A stretch of DNA of 19,448 bases, taken from Myxococcales bacterium (GTDB lineage Bacteria > Myxococcota > Myxococcia > Myxococcales > Myxococcaceae). The DNA lies in contig PMBV01000205.1 of NCBI GenBank assembly GCA_003153055.1, positions 1 to 19,448 of the forward strand, in the 5' to 3' direction. The position numbers and the translations under genes were made by a program. Shown piece by piece: positions 8,407 to 15,314 of the stretch; the first letter of the stretch is position 1, and each line of letters starts with the position of its first letter. The notes under the pieces are model-generated. The model had not been told where the DNA came from and did no database searches. It worked only from the letters and a program-made list of their open reading frames with translations.

Positions 8407-8850
8407 ATGGAAACGGAAGACGACGGCGTACGCTTCGACGAGGCGGCGGTGGCGAGGACACCAGACCCGGCTGGTGGGCGAGCGAGCGCGACGCTGGTGC
8501 CCAAGGCGATGGCTTTCCTCGCGGTTTCGGCCCGGTTCCACGGTCGCCCGGTGGGAGGCCTGGAGGCGCGCTTCTTCCGGTCGAAGGCCGACGGCTCGAA
8601 AGGTGAACAACTCGGCGGCGTGGTGCTGACCGACACCGAGGGGGTGGCGAGGCTTCCGCGGCTGGTGACCATCGGCCACTACGTTTGCGAGCTGGAGTAC
8701 CAGAAGCCGGCGCTGGTCAGCACCGTGCTGGAGCCGGGTTCGGCGCTGGCTTTGGCGCTGCCCATCGGCCGGCACCTCGAGGAGCCGGAGGGCGGCGAGG
8801 ACACTGAGCCGCACGACACCGAGCCGGAAAACACGGAGGAGACCGACTGA
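8407..8850 (+). CDS. Small beta-domain protein with acidic tail, coupled to phospholipase D
   Basis: A 147-residue protein read from ATG 8407. The frame stays open further upstream, but that part overlaps the divergent gene and has no protein-like character. Residues about 38-120 look like a transthyretin/carboxypeptidase-regulatory-like beta sandwich (FLAVSARFHGRPVGGLEARF ... VVLTDTEGVARLP ... GHYVCELEY), a fold used in bacteria for surface and cargo binding. The last 25 residues are strongly acidic (repeated EP, DTEP, ENTEE) and probably disordered. Its TGA overlaps the phospholipase ATG by one base (TGATG), so the two are translationally coupled. A chaperone, adaptor or carrier role for the lipase is inferred from this coupling only. 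No clear Shine-Dalgarno sequence precedes 8407, so the start is moderately certain. Confidence 0.7.
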   Translation: METEDDGVRFDEAAVARTPDPAGGRASATLVPKAMAFLAVSARFHGRPVGGLEARFFRSKADGSKGEQLGGVVLTDTEGVARLPRLVTIGHYVCELEYQKPALVSTVLEPGSALALALPIGRHLEEPEGGEDTEPHDTEPENTEETD

Positions 8851-11342
8851 TGGCACCGCAGCCTGGGACGGCGCTGACGCTGGGGGAGCCCGGGTACTGG
8901 CCCGAGGCGCCGGCGGGAGTTTTCGACGTGTACCTGCAGGGGGTGCCCGAGGGGCAGCAGGTCGAGGTGACGTTCTGGGAGACCGACGGGACGGACGAGC
9001 AGCAGTGGCGGACGGAACGGAAGCTGGGGAGCATCTCGGGGAAGACGGCTGCCTCGGCGAAGCACCCGGGGCGGATGACGCTCATCCCGAACGCGCCACC
9101 ACCCGAGGTGCCGCCGGCGGAGCTGGCCAAGCCAGTGCCGTGCGTGGTGGGGTTCCGACTGCAGCCGCCGGTGGGGGCCCAGGCGGCCGAGGCGCCGCAG
9201 CTGTTCCGCTACACCCTGGCGGACGCCATGGCTGACATCGACGAGGGCGACAGCTGGGAGCTGGTGGCGAAGGTCGAGGCGCTGGAGCTGGTGTCGCAGA
9301 AGCACACGGTGGCGCGGGTGCGCCGGGGGCTGGGCACGGCCGACGCCACCTACCGGCCGCACGATGGAGATGAGCTGACGCTCTACAACGACGGCTCCAC
9401 CGATGAGCACGGCTCGGGCGGGGCCTTCTTCGACCTCTTGAAGGCCATCCAGCAGGCGCAGTCCTTCATCTTCATCGCCGACTGGTCGTTCCATCCGCTG
9501 TTTCGCCCGTCGCGGCTGGGGCCCGACGCGGTGGCGACGTGGGAGACGTCCATCGGGGCCAAGCTCATCGCCAAGGCGGGCCAGGGGCTGCTCGTGGCCA
9601 TCCACACGTGGGACCACACCAACATGGCGGCGAACGACCCGCAGAACGACAAGGGGCAAAAGGTCTTCGTCAGCATGCTGGGACGCGCGCGGCCAAAGAA
9701 CCTGTTGTGGCGGGCGAGCTCCCACGACAACACCGGGATGTCGCATCACCAGAAGTTCGTGGTGATGGACGCCCCCCCGCCGCCGGGCGCGAAGGATGGG
9801 CGGCGCACCCTGCGGGTCTTCTTCGGTGGCCTCGACCTGACGCAGGGGCGCTTCGACTTTCCGGCGCACCCCATCTTGCCACCCGACCAGGGGTGCGCCT
9901 CGGCGTGGCCGTTCGTCCAGGAGTGGCACACACCGAACTTCGTCGCGGAGCACGTGGAGACCTCGCCGGTGGGAGAAGACTCCGTGGTTCCCCAGGTCGG
10001 CACCCAGACCAACGAGTGGTACAACGCCGAGTTCGGCGGAGACACCAGCCTGCCGCGGCAGCCATGGCACGACATCTACGGGAACGCCTGGGGACCGGCG
10101 GCGTGGGACTTCGTGCGGGAATTCGTGGGGAGGTGGGGGTGCGACCCGACGTGGAACCCCACCTGGGGGGACAACAGCAAGGAGCAGATGGAGAAGGTCC
10201 ACGAGATGTTCCGCGGGCTGTTCGACTCGAAGAAGTACAAGCAGCAGTGGGAGCCGTATGACGGGCCGTTCACCAGCCAGGTGCTGCGCTCCATCATCAA
10301 GTCGCACTGGAACGATGAGCTGGAGGTGGAGAACAAGGACCGGAACGGGCGCGTCACCGGGCGGGAGAAGGAGCTGGGCTGGCACCAGGAGACGCTCCGG
10401 GCAGACTTCGAGCAGAGCATCCTCCGGGCCTACCGCCAGGCCATCGGGCAGGCGGAGAAGTTCATCTACATCGAGACGCAGTACTTCATCGGCGGGGGGA
10501 AACGTTGGGGCGTCGACAGCATCCAGAACGACCTGCCGTTGCGCATCGTCGAGCGCATCATAGAGCGGCGGAAGGTCGGGGCCCCGTTCCACGCATACGT
10601 GGTCATCCCCATGTACCCGGAGGGCGACCCGGTGAGCTGGGCCATCCAGGAGCAGCGGTGGCTCGAGTGGCGGGCGATGGAGTGGATGATCAAGCAGCTG
10701 GGGGACGACTGGTACAAGAACCTCTCGTTCTATTTCCCGGCCAACTGGACCACCGTGCCCCCCACTCAGTGGAACATGAAGGGCGGGCGTGAAGAACGAG
10801 TGCGAGCGCACCGTCGCTACATGATCTACGTACACTCCAAGCTGATGCTGGTCGACGATCGCTTCGCGATCTTCGGGAGCGCCAACCTAAACGAGCGGTC
10901 TCTGGCGGGAAATCGTGACACCGAGATCGCCTGTGCGTTCTGGCCACGGCTGGGTCGGGAGAAGGATGCCATCGCCATCCTGCGCGCGTTCCGCAAACAG
11001 CTCTGGCGGGAGCACCTCGGCAACGATCCGGCGCAGGTGGCGACCTGGGAGAGCCCGGAACAACCGAGCTGCTGGTCCGGCGTCAAGACCCTCGGGTTGG
11101 CCAACTACACGGCGCTTCGGACGACGTCCCGCCGGGGCAAGGAGGGGGCGCTGTGCTACCTACCCTTCATCCGGTCGCCCAGCGACGGGCTGATGCTCGA
11201 CGACGTCCGTGGCGTTCCGGAGGGGTCCGCTGACCTGTTGCCCGACAGCCCGGAGGGCGACCAAAAGAAAGCGAAGAAGATGGGGTGGGCCTGGTCATCG
11301 CCGGGGTCCTGGACCATTCGGAGGCTGGGCCTCGCCGAGTGA
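8850..11342 (+). CDS. Phospholipase D family protein, Tle5-like candidate antibacterial lipase
   Basis: This 830-residue enzyme has two HKD catalytic motifs: H300-x-K302-x4-D307 (SHHQKFVVMD) and H662-x-K664-x4-D669 (VHSKLMLVD). It also has the conserved GGLDL (326-330), IYIETQYFI (539-547) and GSANLNERSL...RDTEIA (676-694) seen in eukaryotic-type PLDs and in the type VI effectors PldA/PldB (Tle5). Family members hydrolyse the distal phosphodiester of phospholipids. The first 170 residues are a non-catalytic, probably beta-rich region without signal peptide, consistent with non-Sec export or a cytoplasmic enzyme. A clear GGAGGAG (8835-8841) lies 8 nt before ATG 8850. The last 48 nt overlap the 3' end of lipoprotein copy E on the other strand. 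The effector role is inferred from the PLD subtype, the coupled small gene and the neighbouring lipoprotein array. Confidence 0.9.
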   Translation: MAPQPGTALTLGEPGYWPEAPAGVFDVYLQGVPEGQQVEVTFWETDGTDEQQWRTERKLGSISGKTAASAKHPGRMTLIPNAPPPEVPPAELAKPVPCVVGFRLQPPVGAQAAEAPQLFRYTLADAMADIDEGDSWELVAKVEALELVSQKHTVARVRRGLGTADATYRPHDGDELTLYNDGSTDEHGSGGAFFDLLKAIQQAQSFIFIADWSFHPLFRPSRLGPDAVATWETSIGAKLIAKAGQGLLVAIHTWDHTNMAANDPQNDKGQKVFVSMLGRARPKNLLWRASSHDNTGMSHHQKFVVMDAPPPPGAKDGRRTLRVFFGGLDLTQGRFDFPAHPILPPDQGCASAWPFVQEWHTPNFVAEHVETSPVGEDSVVPQVGTQTNEWYNAEFGGDTSLPRQPWHDIYGNAWGPAAWDFVREFVGRWGCDPTWNPTWGDNSKEQMEKVHEMFRGLFDSKKYKQQWEPYDGPFTSQVLRSIIKSHWNDELEVENKDRNGRVTGREKELGWHQETLRADFEQSILRAYRQAIGQAEKFIYIETQYFIGGGKRWGVDSIQNDLPLRIVERIIERRKVGAPFHAYVVIPMYPEGDPVSWAIQEQRWLEWRAMEWMIKQLGDDWYKNLSFYFPANWTTVPPTQWNMKGGREERVRAHRRYMIYVHSKLMLVDDRFAIFGSANLNERSLAGNRDTEIACAFWPRLGREKDAIAILRAFRKQLWREHLGNDPAQVATWESPEQPSCWSGVKTLGLANYTALRTTSRRGKEGALCYLPFIRSPSDGLMLDDVRGVPEGSADLLPDSPEGDQKKAKKMGWAWSSPGSWTIRRLGLAE

Positions 11343-12446
11343 ACGCTCCACCTCGATTTCCACGTGGGTGAGGTTGGAGCGCCCGTGGAGCTGAGCCCAA
11401 ACTCGAGAGTCGGCGGGGTCACGGTCCGCCAAGACCGCCGAGAGTCGGACATCGGCCAGCGCCTCAGGGAGGCGCTCGCCCACGACGGCGCCCCGGACCC
11501 TGTCGTTCTGGGCTTCGAATACCACCGCGCTCGCGAGGCGCATCTTGCTCGCTCGGAGCAACTGGCTGACGGCCGTGAGCCACTGGTGCATGACCTCCGA
11601 GTCAGAAGCGCCTGTGCCGATGGGCACTTCGAGGCGCACTTGCCCCTCTGCGCGGACGTGTTTCGCGGCGTTCCTGGCACCGTTGATCGAGTCGTCGAAA
11701 ACGTCGGGAGCTTCTCGCTCGTGAGCGATCGCTCCGAGAACGAATGCAGCCGCGGCGAGCCCGTCCGGCCAGTCGTCACCATCGACCTTCCAGATGTCCT
11801 TGGGAGGCTTCGGCGGCTCGCGAACGCGGGTGAGCTCCACATGGGGCGCCAGCATGGGGAGGCCCCCTATCTCGTGGGGACCAGACACGTTCTCTAAGGC
11901 GTTGAGGAGCCGCTTGGACTCCGCCCTCGTGGGGACGGCCTCCTCGGCCGCTCGAATGAAGGTGCCGATGGCCCACGACTTGGTGAAGAGCTCTGCGTTG
12001 GGCAGCTGGAGCGCCTCCGTCTTGAGCTCGACGCCCTCGACCCACATCAGGTCCACCCTCAGGGTGGACCGCGCCTTGGGATTCCTCGGGTCGGAGAGGC
12101 GTTCCTCGACGGTCTGCCCCAGTGCCACCAGCTCCTGCACGGAAAGGCGGGACTGGAGCAGGATGGATGCGGCCACGTACCCGGGAGCGGAGCCTTCGGG
12201 GGCGTAGATTTCGATGGTCGACTCTCGGACCAGCTTAACGGCGGGCGACCACTTGAAGAGCGCCTCAGCGGTGAGGAGGAACGAGGTTCGGCTCCCGGAG
12301 TAGGAGCGAAGGCCGAAGACGACGCTCCTCGGTTTTTCGGGTTGGTCGGTGAGCATGGTCGTATCCCTACGGAGGCAGGACGGGTGAGCGCACCCGGTCG
12401 CCAGCAGAACGGCGGCGATGAGGCATATCCGACGGCGAACGGGCAT
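11295..12446 (-). CDS. Paralogous lipoprotein, copy E (intact, 383 aa)
   Basis: Start chosen at the MPVRRR methionine because every copy shares it; the frame is open far upstream, but the extra part is not a gene. The first 19 residues form a lipoprotein signal (RRR, hydrophobic core, LLATGC with C19), so the protein should be exported and lipid-anchored. Conserved blocks shared with copies A, C and D include RSYSGSR (47-53), RLSVQELVALGQ (100-111), GPHEIGG (189-195), DWPDGLAAAA (225-234), ARNAA (257-261), RGAVVGERL (318-326) and a final region ending in GPGPRR. I do not recognise the family. Its stop lies inside the phospholipase gene (48-nt convergent overlap). A periplasmic or membrane-bound immunity protein to that lipase is the favoured inference. 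No Shine-Dalgarno sequence is visible before the start (CGGTCCCTTGATG). Confidence 0.85.
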   Translation of the reverse strand: MPVRRRICLIAAVLLATGCAHPSCLRRDTTMLTDQPEKPRSVVFGLRSYSGSRTSFLLTAEALFKWSPAVKLVRESTIEIYAPEGSAPGYVAASILLQSRLSVQELVALGQTVEERLSDPRNPKARSTLRVDLMWVEGVELKTEALQLPNAELFTKSWAIGTFIRAAEEAVPTRAESKRLLNALENVSGPHEIGGLPMLAPHVELTRVREPPKPPKDIWKVDGDDWPDGLAAAAFVLGAIAHEREAPDVFDDSINGARNAAKHVRAEGQVRLEVPIGTGASDSEVMHQWLTAVSQLLRASKMRLASAVVFEAQNDRVRGAVVGERLPEALADVRLSAVLADRDPADSRVWAQLHGRSNLTHVEIEVERSLGEAQPPNGPGPRR

Positions 12447-12561
12447 CAAGGGACCGAGCGTCGCATAGCGCAGTCCATGCGCCAGGGCGAAGTGACGGGG
12501 CGCGGAGAAACGGGTGCGAGATGGACCGCTTCTTCCCCTGGTGGAGGTGGGGGTCCGAGGT
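12324..12561. repeat. Leader-plus-signal-peptide repeat, unit 1
   Basis: This 238-nt segment covers the first about 41 codons of copy E and about 115 nt upstream. It is nearly identical to 14787-15020 at copy C. The length difference comes from a 3-nt gap in the signal-peptide part and a 1-nt gap in the leader; only a few substitutions separate the two. Outside it the copies differ much more, so this is a recently duplicated or converted module. Confidence 0.85.
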
Positions 12562-12643
12562 AGTCTGGGAGTCTCGGCGACGGCCGCTCGCCCAGTCGCG
12601 GTCAGCCGGTACTTCTGAAGGCGGCTGTTCGGCTTGTCGGGTG
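12562..12643 (-). other. Unrelated coding debris in the D-E spacer
   Basis: Between the shared sequence for RLSVQGL (about 12644-12664) and the leader repeat lies an 82-nt unique stretch. On the minus strand it reads like the end of a winged-helix protein (SRLQKYRLTATGRAAVAE). No start or full domain is present. It looks like a fragment trapped between lipoprotein copies; the assignment is weak. Confidence 0.3.
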
Positions 12644-12768
12644 CGAGCCCCTGCACCGACAGCCTCATCGCGGGTCGGGCGCCCCGGAAGGTCCAGCCTC
12701 GCGGCACGAAGGGTCGACCTCCAACCCCACCCGGGTGATGTTGGAGAACCCGTGGAACTCCGCCCACC

Positions 12769-12796
12769 CTCGCGTATCCGAGGGATTCCGGTCGGC
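12769..12796. repeat. Inverted 28-nt repeat, arm inside copy D
   Basis: This part of copy D (codons for NPSDTRG on the minus strand) occurs in exact inverted orientation at 15107-15134, where it joins the truncated copy B. It was probably templated from here or from a close relative during a rearrangement. Confidence 0.85.
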
Positions 12797-13396
12797 CACC
12801 ACGGCGACGACCCGGACGTCCCCCAGCGGCCGCGGGACTCGCTCTCCCACCACCGCGCCGCGGACACGCCCCCCGTCGGCCTCGTACACGACCGCTGTCG
12901 CGATCCGCAGCTTGCTGGCCCGGAGCGCATCGCGGACACCGTCGAGCCAGCGCCGAGCAATCTCCGAGTCTGAAGTGTCCGCGGCGGCCGTCGCTTCGAG
13001 GCGGACGAGGCCGTCGGACCGGACTCGGTTCGCTGCGTTCCTCGCGTCGATGAGCCGATTTCCGCTCGACGCGGGGGCCCCATCCAGTGCCCACCGAACG
13101 ACCCCGACGGCGTAGGCCGCCGCGGCGAGGCCGTCGGGCCAGTCCCTGCCCTCGACCTTCCAGATCTCGCGCGGTGCTCGCCCGCTCGAGACCTCGAGCT
13201 CCGGTGGAAGCAGCGGAATGCCACCGATCTCGTGGGGCCCGCGAACCTTCTCCATGGCGGCGAGGATGCGTCTGGCCTCCTCGCGCGAGTTGATCGCGTT
13301 CTCCGCGGCCCGAACGAAGGTACTGAGGGCCCACGACCTGGTGAGGAGGTCGGGTTGGGCAGCTGGAGGTCCTGGGTTCTCACCTCGACCCCCTCG

Positions 13397-13529
13397 ACCC
13401 CCTCGACCCACATCAGGTCCACTCGCAGGCAGGATCTCGCCTTGGGATTCTTCGGGTCGGCCACACGCTCCTCGACGCTCTGGCCCAGGGCGACCAGCGC
13501 CTGCACCGACAGGCGCGACTGGATGAGGA
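13397..13529. repeat. 133-nt tract identical to copy C (in copy D)
   Basis: This stretch of copy D is base-for-base identical to 14494-14626 in copy C, whereas the flanking sequences of C and D are clearly diverged. It encodes the RLSVQALVALGQSVEERV to MWVEGVE region. Such a sharp island of identity points to gene conversion or recent recombination between neighbours. Confidence 0.85.
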
Positions 13530-13796
13530 CGGAGGCGGCCACGAAGCCGGGCGTCGAGCCCTCGAGGGCGTAGATCTCCGGTCAGCTTCACGCCGGGCGA
13601 CTCTGCGAAGAGGGCCTCTGCGGTCAGAAGAAAGGCAGCCCTGCTGCCGGAGTAGGAGCGCATTCCAAAGACTGCGCTCCTCGGCTTCTCCGGTTGGTCG
13701 GTGAGGATGGTCGTATCCTATGGAGGCAGGACGGGAGAGCGCACCCGGTCGCCAGAAGAGCGGCGGCGATGAGGCATGTCCGGCGTCGAACGGGCA

Positions 13797-14906
13797 TCAA
13801 GGCGGTGGTCGGCTGATCACGAGCGCGACGCGCGTGCGATTGGGGAACCCGTGGAGCCGCGCCCATTCACGGGAGTCGGCGGGATCTCGGTCGGCCGTGA
13901 CCGCTACGGGACGGGGGTACTCGAGCGGCTCGCGGAGCCGCTCCCCCACGACCGCGCCGCGGACGCGGCCGGCCTCGGCTTCGAATACCACCGCCGTCGC
14001 GATGCGCATCCTGCTGGCACGGAGTGCGTCGGCGACACCTTCCAGCCACCGGCCGGTGATCTCCGACGCCGACGCGTCCGGGCCAGCTGTCACCTCCAGG
14101 CGGACCTGTCCCTCCCAAGCGAGTGCGTTGGCCGCGTTTCTTGCGGCGTCGGCCGGGTCCCAGAAGCGATCGGGGTGCTCCTTGGCTTGCTCGATTGCAC
14201 CGACCAAGTAGGCCGCCGCCGCGAGCCCATCGGGCCAGTCGCTGCCCTCGACCGTCCAGCGGTCACTGCCTGGCCTTGGCTCGTCCGAGTGATCGACCCT
14301 CAACTCCGGGAGCAGGAGGGGGAGGCCACCGATTTCGTGCGGGCCGGGGACGTCTTGGAGGGCCTTGAGGAGCCGTTTCGACTCCGCCTTGGTGGGGATC
14401 GCCTCCTCTGCTGCGCGGATGAAGGTGCCGATCGCCCACGACCTGGTGAGAAGCTCGGGGTTGGGCAGCTCGAGGCCCTGCGCCTTCAGCTCCACCCCCT
14501 CGACCCACATCAGGTCCACTCGCAGGCAGGATCTCGCCTTGGGATTCTTCGGGTCGGCCACACGCTCCTCGACGCTCTGGCCCAGGGCGACCAGCGCCTG
14601 CACCGACAGGCGCGACTGGATGAGGATGGAGGCGGCCATGTAGCCGGGGGTCGGGCCCTCCGGAGCATAGATCTCGATGGTCGAGTCCCCGGCAAGCTTG
14701 ACACCGGGCGCTCCTTTGAAAAGGGCCTCTGCAGTGAGCAGGAAGGAGACCCGGCTGCCGGTGTAGGAGCGCATTCCAAAGACGGCGCTCCTCGGTTTTT
14801 CGGGTTGGTCGGTGAGCATGGTCGTATCCCTACGGAGGCAGGACGGGTGAGCGCACCCGGTCGCCAGCAGAACGGCGATGAGGCATGTCCGACGGCGAAC
14901 GGGCAT
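13797..14906 (-). CDS. Paralogous lipoprotein, copy C (intact, 369 aa)
   Basis: The start is ATG at 14904-14906, the shared MPVRRR methionine. The longer open frame to 15101 contains spacer debris and is not used. The signal has RRR, a short hydrophobic core and LLATGC with the lipidation cysteine at residue 18 (one residue fewer than A and E). It carries the family blocks RSYTGSR, RLSVQALVALGQSVEER, GPHEIGG, DWPDGLAAAA, RGAVVGERL and DPADSREWA. It ends about 14 residues earlier than A and E, with ISRPPP, lacking their RSLG...GPG tail. Its stop overlaps the ATG of copy D (TGATG). Its middle is identical to D and its 5' end is nearly identical to E, so it is a mosaic. Function unknown; candidate lipase immunity lipoprotein. 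Confidence 0.85.
   Translation of the reverse strand: MPVRRRTCLIAVLLATGCAHPSCLRRDTTMLTDQPEKPRSAVFGMRSYTGSRVSFLLTAEALFKGAPGVKLAGDSTIEIYAPEGPTPGYMAASILIQSRLSVQALVALGQSVEERVADPKNPKARSCLRVDLMWVEGVELKAQGLELPNPELLTRSWAIGTFIRAAEEAIPTKAESKRLLKALQDVPGPHEIGGLPLLLPELRVDHSDEPRPGSDRWTVEGSDWPDGLAAAAYLVGAIEQAKEHPDRFWDPADAARNAANALAWEGQVRLEVTAGPDASASEITGRWLEGVADALRASRMRIATAVVFEAEAGRVRGAVVGERLREPLEYPRPVAVTADRDPADSREWARLHGFPNRTRVALVISRPPP
14494..14626. repeat. 133-nt tract identical to copy D (in copy C)
   Basis: Partner of 13397-13529. Identity begins at ACCCCCTCGACCCA and ends just before a C/T difference in GAGGA(C/T)GGAGG. Confidence 0.85.
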
Positions 14907-15020
14907 CAAGGGACCGAGCGTCGCATAGCGCAGTCCATGCGCCAGGGCGAAGTGACGGGGCGCGGAGAAACGGGTCCGAGATGGACGCTTCTTCCCCTGG
15001 TAGAGGTGGGGGTCCGAGGT
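14787..15020. repeat. Leader-plus-signal-peptide repeat, unit 2
   Basis: Partner of 12324-12561. It covers the start of copy C and about 115 nt upstream, and ends exactly where the spacer debris at 15021 begins. Confidence 0.85.
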
Positions 15021-15089
15021 CACCCGGAACGTGACCACCGCCGCGCCGGAAATCTCCTCGAACTCTGGCGCCGTGATCCCTGCTCCCGC
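15021..15089 (-). other. Debris resembling the C-terminus of a COG2865/AlbA_2-type regulator
   Basis: On the minus strand this 69-nt stretch reads AGAGITAPEFEEISGAAV followed by VTFRV. This looks like the conserved last strand pair of ATP-binding 'RecG-like' transcriptional regulators (typically aGlp.PefeE...vvvtFr). It is bounded by the RLSVQAL codons at 15090-15110 and the leader repeat at 15020, with no gene body. The assignment is from memory of the family and is weak. Confidence 0.3.
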
Positions 15090-15106
15090 CAGCGCCTGCA
15101 CCGACA

Positions 15107-15134
15107 GCCGACCGGAATCCCTCGGATACGCGAG
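15107..15134. repeat. Inverted 28-nt repeat, arm at the broken end of copy B
   Basis: Exact reverse complement of 12769-12796. It starts at the point where copy B stops matching its paralogs and ends against the RLSVQAL codons, so it fills the junction of a deletion. Confidence 0.85.
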
Positions 15135-15262
15135 ACGGCGCTCCTCGGTCTCTCGGGTTGGTCGGTGAGCATGCTCGTATCCCTATGGAGGCAGGACGGG
15201 AGCGCGCACCCGGTCTCCAGGAGAACGGCGGCGATGAGGCGTGTCCGCCGGCGAATGGGCAT
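15134..15262 (-). pseudogene. Paralogous lipoprotein, copy B (5' remnant only)
   Basis: From ATG 15260-15262 the first 43 codons match the other copies: MPIRRR, a hydrophobic core, LLETGC (C19), then MLTDQPERPRSAV. Homology ends abruptly at 15134. A 28-nt inverted fragment follows (15107-15134), then the codons for RLSVQAL (residue about 100 in the intact copies) and unrelated sequence. The frame runs on to a stop at 15020 but encodes only arginine-rich nonsense. The lipobox glutamate (LLETGC, where others have LLATGC) may also impair processing. This is a deletion product of a former full copy lying 52 nt after copy A. Confidence 0.85.
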
Positions 15263-15314
15263 CAAGGGACCGAACGGAGCATAGCGGAGAACCGAAGAAC
15301 TGGGCTGGGCGTGG

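Larger units (their letters stand above)
12665..13797 (-). pseudogene. Paralogous lipoprotein, copy D (three frameshifts)
   Basis: The copy starts at ATG 13795-13797, overlapping the stop of copy C by one base (TGATG), and ends at TGA 12665-12667. Comparison with copy C shows three frame-breaking deletions: one base near 13719 (in the GTATCCTA stretch, where other copies have three C), 14 bases near 13570-13575 (loss of the DSTIE region) and one base near 13350. A 9-nt tandem duplication (VEG repeated, about 13388-13405) is in frame. The frames change exactly as these sizes predict: first frame, second, first again, then second to the end. The two single-base losses are in short homopolymers and could be sequencing errors; the 14-nt loss cannot. 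The signal peptide and C-terminal blocks (GPHEIGG, DWPDGLAAAA, RGAVVGER) remain readable. Confidence 0.85.

Noticed and set aside
8679..10835. 718-residue open frame opposite the phospholipase gene
   Set aside because: It is a product of high GC3. The sequence is low-complexity R/P/L/H/V and matches no fold, while the plus strand carries both HKD motifs.
11295..13334. Single 679-residue protein reading through copy D into copy E
   Set aside because: The upstream 296 residues are an off-frame reading of copy D plus spacer; the real start is the shared lipoprotein methionine at 12446.
13776..15284. 502-residue plus-strand open frame across copies B-C
   Set aside because: It is the mirror of the lipoprotein coding strand, rich in R and G; the minus strand has signal peptides and conserved family blocks.
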